From the NCBI GenBank assembly GCA_019115125.1, contig DXEG01000016.1, positions 1 through 43,355 of the forward strand: a DNA stretch of 43,355 nucleotides. Reading direction: 5' to 3'. Source of the stretch: Candidatus Blautia faecipullorum (GTDB lineage: Bacteria; Bacillota; Clostridia; Lachnospirales; Lachnospiraceae). The translations under genes and the position numbers were made by a program. Shown one piece after another: positions 7,327-15,237 of the stretch (positions within the stretch are counted from its first letter, which is position 1; the number at the start of each line of letters is the position of its first letter). The notes below the pieces were generated by a model, which did no database searches, was not told where the DNA came from, and saw only the letters and a list, made by a program, of their open reading frames with translations.

Positions 7327-8748
7327 ATGAAGAAGGAAAAAATTAAACCGTCATTTTTTTATGCACTGGCTACGTTAAGTGTATTAGTGGTATTTGTTGT
7401 TGTGGCGTTGTTAGTTTTTAAGATTCCAATTATTATTACGCTGTTTTTCTCATGGATTATATTAACTCCATTCGCAATGAAGCTAGGGTATAGTATTGCA
7501 GAAGTAGAAGAGACAGTTTATGAAATGATAAAATCGGCGGCAAGTATGTTCGCATTATTGCTTTCCATCGGATGTATGGTAGCAATCTGGTTATGTGCGG
7601 GAACTGTACCAACACTTATTTATTGGGGACTTAATTTGGTTACACCGAAGATGTTCCTTTGCCTTGCCTTTTTATTCTGCGCTGTTTTGTCAATTCCAAC
7701 AGGAACTTCCTGGGGAACGATGAGTACAGCGGGGCTTGCGATGATGGGAGTCGGTATGGGGCTTGGAATTAATCCGGCTATGGTTGTTGGAGCAATTGTG
7801 GCGGGTTCTCATGTGGGAGACGCACTATCTCCTGCTTCTGATACGCCGCTTTTAACTGCAACATCCTGTAATGTTCCTTTAATGGTTCATGTAAAACATA
7901 ATTTAAAATTAATTCTTCCGGCTATAGGAATTGCGGCAATTATGTATGGCGTTTTTGGATTCCTTTTTGTGGATAGCAAGATGGATCAAACAACACTTAA
8001 TGCTATTTCTTCTGATTTGCAGAAAGTCATGAATCTTGGAATCATTACGTTGATTCCGTTAGCAGTGGTAATTGTTTTATTAGTGATGAAGCAGTCTGCT
8101 TTAACAGCTATTTTGGTAGGAAGCGTTGTGGGGCTGGTTATTGCAGTTACATATCAGGGCTTTAGTGTAAACGAGGTGGGAAACTTCATGGCGACCGGAT
8201 TCGTTATTCAGACGGGGAATGAATATCTTGATCCTATTTTGAACAGAGGCGGCGTAAGCAGTATGCTTGAACTTTTGAGTATGATAATTGCTTCCTTGGG
8301 AATGGGCGGAATTTTGAAAGGGACTCAGATTCTGGATGTTGTTGTTGAATCATTTAACAAAGTAATCCGCACAAGATTTGGCTTAACTACAGCATCAGCA
8401 GTCGGGTGTGTTTTGTGCTTGGCGGTTGTGTCTACGAACTACTTTTCTATTATCCTTAACAGTACATTGATGACGCCTTTATATAAAAAACATGGGTATA
8501 AGCCGGAAAATGCATCAAGAATTGTAAATAATCTGAGCTGTTTGCTGAGCCCGTTTGTGCCGTGGGGATTAGCGGGAGTGTTTGTTGCAGCAACATTTGA
8601 TATTAACGTGGTCTCTATTATACCGTACGCGTTCTTTAATATTATTGCCGCAATTCTCTGCTTGGTTTATGGCTACACAGGATTTACAATGACAAAATAT
8701 ACATCGGAAGAGCTTCATCAGATGGAAAAAGAAATGGAGGTATCTTAA
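7327..8748 (+). CDS. NhaC-family Na+/H+ antiporter-like membrane transporter
   Basis: The 473 residues form about eleven hydrophobic segments. Family signatures are IPTGTSWGTMSTAG and GSHVGDALSPASDTPLL. NhaC-type proteins exchange Na+ for H+, and some members (MleN-like) exchange organic acids such as malate and lactate. Placement directly between a PLP lyase and RidA favours movement of an amino acid or its keto-acid product, but that is inference. The start follows AAGGAGGGACACTAAAG, so it is probably translated together with the upstream gene. Confidence 0.85.
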   Translation: MKKEKIKPSFFYALATLSVLVVFVVVALLVFKIPIIITLFFSWIILTPFAMKLGYSIAEVEETVYEMIKSAASMFALLLSIGCMVAIWLCAGTVPTLIYWGLNLVTPKMFLCLAFLFCAVLSIPTGTSWGTMSTAGLAMMGVGMGLGINPAMVVGAIVAGSHVGDALSPASDTPLLTATSCNVPLMVHVKHNLKLILPAIGIAAIMYGVFGFLFVDSKMDQTTLNAISSDLQKVMNLGIITLIPLAVVIVLLVMKQSALTAILVGSVVGLVIAVTYQGFSVNEVGNFMATGFVIQTGNEYLDPILNRGGVSSMLELLSMIIASLGMGGILKGTQILDVVVESFNKVIRTRFGLTTASAVGCVLCLAVVSTNYFSIILNSTLMTPLYKKHGYKPENASRIVNNLSCLLSPFVPWGLAGVFVAATFDINVVSIIPYAFFNIIAAILCLVYGYTGFTMTKYTSEELHQMEKEMEVS

Positions 8749-9123
8749 ATGAAAACAATTACGACTAAAAATGCACCGGAGGCAATCGGACCATATTCTC
8801 AGGGATATGAAATAAATGGAATTGTTTATACATCAGGACAGATTCCTGTTTGCCCGGAAACAGGAGAAATCCCAGATGGAATTAGAGCACAGGCAGAACA
8901 AAGCTGTAAAAATGTTGAGGCTGTTTTAGCAGAAGGTGGTTGTGGGCTTGATAACGTATATAAAACTACCTGTTTTCTGGCAGATATGAATGATTTTACT
9001 GACTTTAATGAGGTTTATGCTAAGTATTTTACATCGAAACCAGCGCGGAGTTGTGTTGCAGTAAAAAGTTTGCCTAAAGGGGTGCTCTGTGAAATAGAGG
9101 CAATTGCAGAAAAGAAGTATTAA
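8749..9123 (+). CDS. ridA: RidA family enamine/imine deaminase
   Basis: RidA hydrolyses reactive 2-aminoacrylate and related imines made by PLP enzymes, forming 2-keto acids and ammonia. The 124-residue protein is typical in size. It shows IGPYSQGYEING, TSGQIPVCPETGEI, the conserved Arg in KPARSCVAV and the terminal GVLCEIEAIA. The ATG follows the antiporter stop directly, with GGAGG about 10 nt upstream. Co-transcription with the MalY-like lyase fits its known role. A terminator follows at 9192-9238. Confidence 0.93.
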   Translation: MKTITTKNAPEAIGPYSQGYEINGIVYTSGQIPVCPETGEIPDGIRAQAEQSCKNVEAVLAEGGCGLDNVYKTTCFLADMNDFTDFNEVYAKYFTSKPARSCVAVKSLPKGVLCEIEAIAEKKY

Positions 9124-9191
9124 AAGAAAGACAGGGCTTATGAGAATATAATAGATTTTTTGATTATTTGGAAATGCTGACGATATAAAAG

Positions 9192-9238
9192 AAAAATTCC
9201 CCTGTTAATGTTCTGTATACATATACAGGGGAATTTTT
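9192..9238. terminator. Terminator after ridA
   Basis: AAAAATTCCCCTGT (from 9192) pairs with ACAGGGGAATTTTT (to 9238), leaving a loop of about 19 nt. The stem is flanked by A-rich and T-rich runs. Confidence 0.85.
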
Positions 9239-9342
9239 GTGCCAAAAAGCATTTGACTTGTTTTCAACTTTTAAGGAGAAATATAATATTTATCTGGAAC
9301 AGAAACTAGAAGAAATCGGTAAAAATGACAGGGAGGTTTGAG

Positions 9343-10266
9343 ATGAAAAAGATAGTTTTGATTTTTCCCGTAATTGCAGGTATATTGTGGGGTTCTGCGG
9401 GAGTATTTGTACGAATATTAAATGAATTTGGCATGGACAGATATACGATTTTGTCCACCAGAATGTTAGTAGCCAGCGCCATACTTTTATTTGCGCTGTT
9501 GATTTTTGACAGAGAGAAATTGAAGATTAAATTAAAAGATATTTGGCTTTTTTTAGGAAGCGGCATATTGGGTATATTGGGATTGAACTTTTGTTACAAT
9601 GAAGCGGTTAATCAACTAACCCTATCACTGGCTGCAATTTTACTTAGCCTTGCGCCGATATTTGCAATGTTTCTCTCTGCCATTCTTTTCAGAGAAAAGA
9701 TAACTGTTAAAAAAATAGGCTGTATGCTTTTAGCTATTGTCGGTTGTGTTCTTGCAAGCGGAGCATTGGACAGCTCAGCCGGACTTAAGTGGTCAGCGGG
9801 CGGTATTCTGATAGGTATTCTTTCGGCTTTTTTCTGCGCGTTGTATGGAATATTTTCAAAACTGGCAGCAAATAAGGGCTATTCAACCTACACAATCATT
9901 TTTTACAGCTTATTGATCATCACGATTGCTTTACTTCCGGCTACAAATTGGGAAACATTTACGGCGTTTTTACAGGAATCTCCTGCGCCAAATACTCTCT
10001 TTGCTGTTGCCCATTCCGTATGCACGTCTATATTTCCGTATGCTCTTTACAGCATAGCTTTACTGCATATGGAGAATGGAAAAGTATCTATCTTAGCCGG
10101 AGGCGGAGAGCCTATGGCGGCGGTCATAATGGGGGCGATGTTTTTTTCAGAAATCCCTACAATTTTGAACATATTGGGGTTGATTATCACAATCACAGCA
10201 TTATCTTTGCTATGTATGTCGCCTAAATCAACAGGCGCAGATATAGATAAAACTCAAAAATCATAA
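9343..10266 (+). CDS. EamA/DMT-family transporter
   Basis: The protein has about ten hydrophobic segments in two EamA repeats, beginning [19 protein letters not shown]. EamA proteins are usually exporters of amino acids or other small metabolites; the substrate cannot be read from sequence. An ATG at 9325 is in frame, but GGGAGG at 9330-9335 sits just before the ATG at 9343, giving 307 residues. The second half contains [19 protein letters not shown], a conserved part of the second repeat. A rubrerythrin gene follows after 13 nt, so the two are probably co-transcribed. Confidence 0.85.
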   Translation: MKKIVLIFPVIAGILWGSAGVFVRILNEFGMDRYTILSTRMLVASAILLFALLIFDREKLKIKLKDIWLFLGSGILGILGLNFCYNEAVNQLTLSLAAILLSLAPIFAMFLSAILFREKITVKKIGCMLLAIVGCVLASGALDSSAGLKWSAGGILIGILSAFFCALYGIFSKLAANKGYSTYTIIFYSLLIITIALLPATNWETFTAFLQESPAPNTLFAVAHSVCTSIFPYALYSIALLHMENGKVSILAGGGEPMAAVIMGAMFFSEIPTILNILGLIITITALSLLCMSPKSTGADIDKTQKS

Positions 10267-10279
10267 GGGGGTCAAAATC

Positions 10280-10942
10280 ATGAAAAAATGGAAGTGTACG
10301 GTATGTGGATATGTTTATGAGGGCGAACTGAAAGAAGATTTTATTTGCCCGAATTGCAAGCAACCAGCGAGCGCGTTTGTACAAATTGAGGAAGCAAAGG
10401 GAAGTACAACGCCCTTTGCCGGAACGAAAACAGAAAAAAATCTCTGGGAAGCATTTGCCGGAGAATCACAGGCAAGGAACAAATATACATATTTTGCTTC
10501 CGTTGCAAGCAAACAGGGATTTGAACAGATTGCGGAGCTGTTCTTAAAGACGGCTGCAAACGAAATGTCCCATGCAAGAATGTGGTTTGAAGCGTTGGGC
10601 GGTATTGGAGATACCAGTGAGAACTTGCTTCAAGCCGCCAAAGGCGAGAACTATGAGTGGACGGATATGTATGACCGTATGGCAAAAAACGCAGACGAGG
10701 AAGGCTTCCATGAACTGGCAGAGCAATTCCGGCAGGTAGGGGCGATTGAAAAGGCACATGAAGAACGCTATCGCGCACTGCTTAAGAATGTAGAAACGGC
10801 AAAAGTCTTTGAAAAATGCGATGTACAGGTGTGGGAGTGTCGTGTCTGCGGTCATATTGTAGTTGGCACAAAATCCCCGGAGGTTTGCCCGGTGTGTAAG
10901 CACGCTCAAAGTTTCTTTGAGATACGAAAAGAAAATTATTGA
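10280..10942 (+). CDS. Rubrerythrin with rubredoxin domains at both ends
   Basis: Rubrerythrins reduce hydrogen peroxide in anaerobes, using electrons from NAD(P)H through rubredoxin. This 220-residue protein has an N-terminal rubredoxin-like domain (C6-x2-C9 and C23-x2-C26), a four-helix diiron domain (about 50-175) and a second rubredoxin-like domain (C187-x2-C190, C203-x2-C206). Diiron ligand motifs [21 protein letters not shown] and IEKAHEERY are intact. Classical rubrerythrin has only the C-terminal rubredoxin and reverse rubrerythrin only the N-terminal one. A GGGGG ribosome site precedes the ATG. Confidence 0.92.
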   Translation: MKKWKCTVCGYVYEGELKEDFICPNCKQPASAFVQIEEAKGSTTPFAGTKTEKNLWEAFAGESQARNKYTYFASVASKQGFEQIAELFLKTAANEMSHARMWFEALGGIGDTSENLLQAAKGENYEWTDMYDRMAKNADEEGFHELAEQFRQVGAIEKAHEERYRALLKNVETAKVFEKCDVQVWECRVCGHIVVGTKSPEVCPVCKHAQSFFEIRKENY

Positions 10943-11025
10943 AACGGAACGATTAGTAATTGAATTGTAGTATGCTTCAAATAAGCAGAAGAAGAGTCAA
11001 TTGGAAGAGTGATTCTGTCAGGAGT

Positions 11026-11066
11026 ATTCTGTTTCAGCAGCTATATTATAGCTGCTGAAACAGAAT
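11026..11066. terminator. Long perfect palindrome between convergent genes
   Basis: ATTCTGTTTCAGCAGCTATA at 11026-11045 is the exact reverse complement of 11047-11066, leaving one central base. In RNA about 18 bp can form. It lies between the convergent rubrerythrin and LysR genes. No T-run adjoins it, so it is either a weak bidirectional terminator or a palindromic binding site. Confidence 0.6.
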
Positions 11067-11124
11067 CTGTATATATAATGGAGCCCAAAATTCTTTGAAA
11101 AGAGAAAAGAGTCATTGATATTTA

Positions 11125-12036
11125 TTATTCATTATGTTTTAGTAACGATATGATTTTGTTTTCAAAATTTTCATGAAGATATTGATCCAACAGGGAGAGC
11201 AATAAATTTATGGGAATGTTTTTTTTAGTTCCTTTTACAAGATAGTAGATGATACGTCTGGGGGGAGCATCTACTAAATGGTAGATATGCGCACCTTTAT
11301 TTTCAAAATATTTTCCCATTGCATACGGAGCTATTACCCATTTTGAATCTGTAAGAAAGCACTCAAGCAGAGCTACATCTTCAAGAAATATAGAGGGAGA
11401 AATGTGATTCTGAAATCGGAGTGAATGCCATGCTTTAAATTCATTATTCCAAGGAACATAAATCTCCTGGTCTGGCTTAAGATCCCCAGAACTAACCAAT
11501 CCGTTACTATTTTTAATATCGTAATATGAGATTACAGTAAAGGGCTCTGAAAATGCGGGCTTTGTAAGAGTTCCTCTTGTATTGTTATAAATGTAATCTT
11601 GTTGTTCAATGAAAGCTAAATCATATAAACCGCTTTCTATGTGCTGATATGAATCTTCAGAAAATGCATTGTAGAGCCGTACACGGAATTTCTGCGAAAG
11701 AAATTGCGAGAGCACAGGCGTTAAAAAATAACGTCCTACACTATAGACTGAAGCTACTGAAAGAATCTCTTTTTCACCTGAAAAAGAAATAGAGTTGGTC
11801 TCTTCCAAAAGGAGCTGCCATTTCCATGCTATTTTATAAAATTCTTTTCCTTGATCAGTAAGTTGGATGGTACGGTGACCTTTTTGGCGTAGTATAAGCG
11901 GATATCCAAGCTCCTGTTCCATTAATTGTAAACGACGTGTAAGGGAAGGCTGACTAATAAATAGATTTTGAGCTGCTACAGTAAGATTACCATATTTTAC
12001 AACAGCTAAAAAAGTTTCAATATCCAATAGAGTCAT
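11125..12036 (-). CDS. LysR-family transcriptional regulator
   Basis: The N-terminus is a LysR winged helix-turn-helix (MTLLDIETFLAVVKYGNLT, then AAQNLFISQPSLTRRL). It is followed by an effector-binding domain, 303 residues in all, the usual length. A longer frame begins at 12093, but AGGGGGT on the minus strand sits 8 nt before the ATG at 12036, and this start gives the conserved N-terminus. It converges on the DMT-rubrerythrin pair rather than lying divergently beside a target. The target is therefore unclear; the MalY-NhaC-RidA operon in the same AT-rich block is a candidate. Confidence 0.88.
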   Translation of the reverse strand: MTLLDIETFLAVVKYGNLTVAAQNLFISQPSLTRRLQLMEQELGYPLILRQKGHRTIQLTDQGKEFYKIAWKWQLLLEETNSISFSGEKEILSVASVYSVGRYFLTPVLSQFLSQKFRVRLYNAFSEDSYQHIESGLYDLAFIEQQDYIYNNTRGTLTKPAFSEPFTVISYYDIKNSNGLVSSGDLKPDQEIYVPWNNEFKAWHSLRFQNHISPSIFLEDVALLECFLTDSKWVIAPYAMGKYFENKGAHIYHLVDAPPRRIIYYLVKGTKKNIPINLLLSLLDQYLHENFENKIISLLKHNE

Positions 12037-12205
12037 AATAGTACCCCCTATGCCTTTATTACTTATTATAAAATATAGGATTGCTGTTTTCAACAGGGAA
12101 AGAGACTAATATCCGTAAGGGAAAGCAAATGGTTACAAGAAAGTCTGATACAAGCACAGAGATTTAAGATCACAAGAAAATTAAAAAAGAAAATTTAAAC
12201 CGTAA

Positions 12206-12587
12206 TGGAATTTAATCTTGCATAAATGGAATTTAGTCTTTCATGCGAAAGAACAATATCCTTTCCTGCCCTGATTATTCTGCACCAAAAGTCTGTTTTC
12301 CTGTCAGGGGCTTGCCATTAGCGGCTTATGCCCCCTTGACAGGTGAAACTGATCTTTTGGTATCATCCTCCTGAAAGCAGGAAAATCCGACTACCTAACA
12401 GTGGAATTTACTCTTACACATGCTTGATATTCATATATAAAATGCTTGACACAAAATCGACGATTTTAATTAATTTTATCTCAACATTTGGTATATGGCT
12501 ACCAGCCGATGTTGCAGAAATCTGATAAAATCTGCAATTTTTAAACGGCAAGTAGAATTTACTCTTGCACTGGAATTTACTTTTTTA
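12206..12587. repeat. Non-coding element: five 17-nt motif copies around a nested hairpin
   Basis: A motif close to TGGAATTTAnTCTTnCA occurs at 12206, 12227, 12402, 12553 and 12571, always in the same orientation. Between copies 2 and 3 lies a nested imperfect hairpin at 12262-12384: TTTCCTGC/GCAGGAAA, ACCAAAAG/CTTTTGGT and CCTGTCA with TGACAGG, then GGGGC/GCCCC. No convincing gene is present from 12037 to 12682. Repeated subterminal sites are typical of transposase-binding ends, so this may be a remnant or non-autonomous mobile element; that is inference. Confidence 0.5.
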
Positions 12588-12621
12588 AGTCAGCAAAATT
12601 TAAAAAATTTAAAAAAAGGGC

Positions 12622-12650
12622 TTGCATTTTATTTCATAGTATTATATAAT
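12622..12650 (+). promoter_or_regulatory. Promoter of tRNA-Gln
   Basis: TTGCAT at 12622-12627 and TATAAT at 12645-12650 are 17 nt apart. They lie about 30 nt before the tRNA, a good sigma-A-type promoter. Confidence 0.75.
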
Positions 12651-12682
12651 ACCACTTGTCGCAAGCGAAAAAGCGAATATAA

Positions 12683-12754
12683 AGGGCTATCGCCAAATGG
12701 TAAGGCAACGGACTCTGACTCCGTCATTTCAAGGTTCGAATCCTTGTAGCCCTG
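12683..12754 (+). tRNA. tRNA-Gln (anticodon CTG)
   Basis: A 72-nt cloverleaf is visible: acceptor AGGGCTA with TAGCCCT, a D-arm GCC/GGC, anticodon stem ACGGA/TCCGT with loop CTCTGAC, and T-arm CAAGG/CCTTG around TTCGAAT. The anticodon CTG reads CAG (Gln). The 3' CCA is not encoded after discriminator G at 12754. Confidence 0.93.
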
Positions 12755-12761
12755 CTCTAAG

Positions 12762-12795
12762 AAGCATCTTTCAGATATCTGGAAGGTGCTTTTTT
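12762..12795 (+). terminator. Terminator of tRNA-Gln
   Basis: AAGCATCTTTCAGAT pairs with ATCTGGAAGGTGCTT with small mismatches, followed by a T-run ending at 12795. Confidence 0.8.
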
Positions 12796-12796
12796 A

Positions 12797-12878
12797 ATAT
12801 CATAGGAAACACGTTGTTGCATTAATGTATGAAAGTGATAGATTTCCTATGATATAAAGCGCTCCGCTGTGGATATTA
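12797..12878. repeat. Dispersed repeat C, copy 1
   Basis: The 61 nt at 12818-12878 (starting TGCATTAATGTATGAAAG) match 30569-30629. ATATCATAGGAAA at 12797-12809 pairs perfectly with TTTCCTATGATAT at 12843-12855, a 13-bp stem. This copy lies directly after the tRNA terminator; the other lies directly after the GGDEF-EAL gene terminator. Confidence 0.65.
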
Positions 12879-12943
12879 ACGGCCTTGAAATGAAAAAAAG
12901 CGGCAGATAAATGCTGCCGTAGAAGTTGTTGGTTCAGCCCGCG

Positions 12944-12996
12944 CCCTTCGTAAAAACGCACTGCGTGCTTACTGTGTCTGACGCCACTGTCTGACT
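12944..12996. repeat. Dispersed intergenic repeat B, copy 2
   Basis: It matches 2084-2136, sharing GCACTGCGTGCTTACTGT and ACGCCACTGT. GTTCAG upstream and CTGAAC at about 12994-12999 give it complementary outer arms. The remaining 12879-13096 sequence has a small hairpin (CGGCAG/CTGCCG at about 12901-12919) and no gene. Confidence 0.7.
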
Positions 12997-13096
12997 GAAC
13001 TGATACTAGAAGTTCCGGATTTCTTATAAAAAAGCTGTGTTATTACCCGGAGTTATGATAGAATATAAGAAATACATCAGTAAAGGAGAGAGGAAA

Positions 13097-13657
13097 ATGA
13101 AAAAGAAATTCAAACAGCTTCTATGCGTAATGCTGGCAGTCATGCTGTGTATGAGCGCAGCGGCTCCGGTTATGGCGGCTACCGGGAATCAGGCCATCGC
13201 CATTGCCAAGTACAAAAGCTACTTGAAAAAGAACAAGGGACGTTATTCCATGGTGGATATTGACAGAAACGGAATACCGGAGCTGGTTCTCCACAATACG
13301 ACGAAAAGGAGAAACGAGCTTTTTACTTACAGTCCCAAATTGAAAAGAACCGTATGCCTGAAGTGCCAGTATTGGTATAAAAATCAGGCCATGCCGAAGT
13401 ATTCCGTAAGCAAGCATACAGTAGTATTTCCAACGTCAGATACAGGAGGCCATCGCTATTATGCATACCGTGTAAGCGGAACCAAGGCGAAGCTTGTACT
13501 GAGAACAGAGTATGTTAACGGCAGATTTGCCAGATTAGGGCCAAAATACCGGAAAGCTTATAAAGTGAATGGGAAAAAGGTAAGCAGGGCTGTCTACAGC
13601 TCGAAGCTGGCCGCTGTGTCAAGGGGAGGAAGATACCCTTCAAAAGTAAGTAAATAA
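13097..13657 (+). CDS. Small secreted basic protein of unknown function
   Basis: The 186-residue protein has a clear signal peptide: KKKFKQLL, a hydrophobic core, and a likely signal peptidase I site after APVMAA. The mature part is rich in Lys and Tyr. It contains MVDIDRNGIPELVL, an Asp-rich segment like the calcium-binding D-x-D-x-x-G-x-P-E-L loops of FG-GAP/dockerin-like secreted proteins. No enzyme motif is recognised. An ATG-like start upstream at 13037 lacks a ribosome site; GGAGAGAGG precedes the ATG at 13097. It stands alone between a repeat B copy and its own terminator. It is probably a cell-surface or matrix protein. Confidence 0.75.
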   Translation: MKKKFKQLLCVMLAVMLCMSAAAPVMAATGNQAIAIAKYKSYLKKNKGRYSMVDIDRNGIPELVLHNTTKRRNELFTYSPKLKRTVCLKCQYWYKNQAMPKYSVSKHTVVFPTSDTGGHRYYAYRVSGTKAKLVLRTEYVNGRFARLGPKYRKAYKVNGKKVSRAVYSSKLAAVSRGGRYPSKVSK

Positions 13658-13667
13658 GGATTTTACG

Positions 13668-13697
13668 AACGGATCTCCGGCGGCGGGGATCCGTTTT
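13668..13697 (+). terminator. Terminator of the small secreted protein
   Basis: AACGGATC and GATCCGTT enclose a GC-rich loop (CTCC/GGGG pairing inside), followed by TTTT. Confidence 0.8.
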
Positions 13698-13876
13698 GTG
13701 CTGTTGCAGGAAAGTCAGTTGGTGTGCCTGCACACTTTGTTTTATAGATAATGAAAGCTTGTGTTGTTCTAATCTCCGCTTGTAATTCATTATTTTGTTG
13801 TGTATGATAACATATATAGTTGTGGGAAAATATTTTGAAAATAAAACATGGAGAGGCGTTTGAAAGACTGGAAAAA

Positions 13877-13975
13877 ATGAGAAAAAAAGTTCCTGAGATA
13901 AATTATGCAGAAGAATTGGATTTGTTAGAAGATATTACGAATCTGAATACTGTCAGAAGTAATGGAGGACTATAG
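13877..13975 (+). CDS. Possible 32-residue leader peptide before the fucosidase gene
   Basis: From ATG 13877 a short frame encodes MRKKVPEINYAEELDLLEDI and 12 more residues. It ends in TAG one base before the fucosidase ATG. Read upstream, the frame stays open to a TTG at 13820. The peptide is acidic and probably helical, and no family is recognised. It has no clear ribosome site of its own and could be a gene remnant. The rest of 13698-13819 is AT-rich with no gene. Confidence 0.25.
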   Translation: MRKKVPEINYAEELDLLEDITNLNTVRSNGGL

Positions 13976-13976
13976 C

Positions 13977-15203
13977 ATGATCGTAAAACAATACATTAAG
14001 GATTTTGAGAAGCTGGGTTTCGGGATGTTCGTACATTTTGGAATCTACAGCGTGCTTGGCAAGGGGGAGTGGGCGAAGAAGCTGCTTTCCATCAGTGACG
14101 AGGAATATTATAAACTTTGTGATGAATTTCGGCCTGCGCCGGACTGGGCGGAACGGCTGGCGGCAGAGGCGGAGCGCGCCGGATGCGGATATATTACCCT
14201 TACCGCACGGCATCATGACGGATATTCACTGTATGATACCTGTGGACTGAATCCCTTGGACGCGCCCCATACCTGCGGGCGGGATCTGGTGCGGGAGTTT
14301 GTGGACGCATGCCGCCGTCACGGAATCCTTCCGTTTTTTTATCACACTCTGCTGGATTGGCATGAGGAATCCTACCGCACTGATTTTAAGGCGTATCTGA
14401 AATATCTCCGAAAAAGTGTGGAGCTTCTCTGCACCAACTACGGGAAGATCGGCGGCCTGTGGTTTGACGGAATGTGGGACAGGCTGGATGAGGACTGGGA
14501 GGAGGATGAACTGTACGGATGTATCCGCAAGCATCAGCCGGAAGCCATGATCATCAACAATACAGGGCTGGAGGCTCTGGGACAGTTGGGCCATATAGAG
14601 CTGGACAGCGTTACTTTTGAGCGGGGAAATCCCCAGCCGCTGAACATGGAGGGCGCTCCAAAATATGTAGCCAGCGAGATGTGTCAGGTATTCGCGGATC
14701 ATTGGGGTTATGCGGAGCAGGATCTGAACTTTAAGTCCCCCGCGGATATGATCCGTGATCTGGTTCTCTGCCGCCGCTGCGGCTCGAACCTTTTGATGAA
14801 TGTGGGATTGAGGGGAGACGGAACTCTGCGGGAAATGGATGCGGCTGTCTATCATCTGATAGGTCAGTGGATATCTATAAACGGAGAGGCTGTTTATGAG
14901 CCCCGTCCCTGCGGCATTAAGGTGGAGAACAAAGAGGACGATTTTCTTTTAAAGAAGGACAATACATATTATCTTTTCTGCGACCATCTGCCGATGGCGG
15001 CGGATCCCAATGTAGCCCGGGTACAGGAGGCGGAATACAGAGATATCTTCCGGATGGATCAGAAAATAAAAAGGATCACCTGGCTGGATAATGGCGACAA
15101 GGTGGATTTTGAGCAGAATAACGGAAAAGTTACAGTAAAGACGGTTCCATATACATATGGCCGCCAGCTTGTAGTGCGGGTGGCGAAAATTGAGACGGAA
15201 TGA
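13977..15203 (+). CDS. Alpha-L-fucosidase (glycoside hydrolase family 29)
   Basis: GH29 enzymes remove alpha-linked L-fucose with retention of configuration. The 408-residue protein shows GMFVHFGIYSVLGKGEW, YITLTARHHDGYSLYDT (substrate-binding His pair) and GGLWFDGMWD with the nucleophile Asp at residue 164. No signal peptide is present, so it acts in the cytoplasm on imported oligosaccharides. It lacks the extra C-terminal domains seen in many gut GH29 proteins. ATG 13962 is in frame, but GGAGG lies at 13963-13967, so ATG 13977 is the better start. A thioesterase gene follows after 34 nt. Confidence 0.9.
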   Translation: MIVKQYIKDFEKLGFGMFVHFGIYSVLGKGEWAKKLLSISDEEYYKLCDEFRPAPDWAERLAAEAERAGCGYITLTARHHDGYSLYDTCGLNPLDAPHTCGRDLVREFVDACRRHGILPFFYHTLLDWHEESYRTDFKAYLKYLRKSVELLCTNYGKIGGLWFDGMWDRLDEDWEEDELYGCIRKHQPEAMIINNTGLEALGQLGHIELDSVTFERGNPQPLNMEGAPKYVASEMCQVFADHWGYAEQDLNFKSPADMIRDLVLCRRCGSNLLMNVGLRGDGTLREMDAAVYHLIGQWISINGEAVYEPRPCGIKVENKEDDFLLKKDNTYYLFCDHLPMAADPNVARVQEAEYRDIFRMDQKIKRITWLDNGDKVDFEQNNGKVTVKTVPYTYGRQLVVRVAKIETE

Positions 15204-15237
15204 AGATGAATTTAAAGGATAAGGAAGTGCAGACATC

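Noticed and set aside
12036-12093. Longer LysR start at 12093
   Set aside because: The extra 19 residues do not match the LysR N-terminus, while a good ribosome site precedes 12036.
12343-12749. Short plus-strand frames across the non-coding element and tRNA
   Set aside because: No ribosome sites; one runs through the tRNA-Gln gene, and the translations look like no protein family.
12683-12754. tRNA-Gln as attachment site of a genomic island
   Set aside because: No copy of the tRNA 3' end was seen near 6000, no integrase is present, and the AT-rich block lies on the 5' side.
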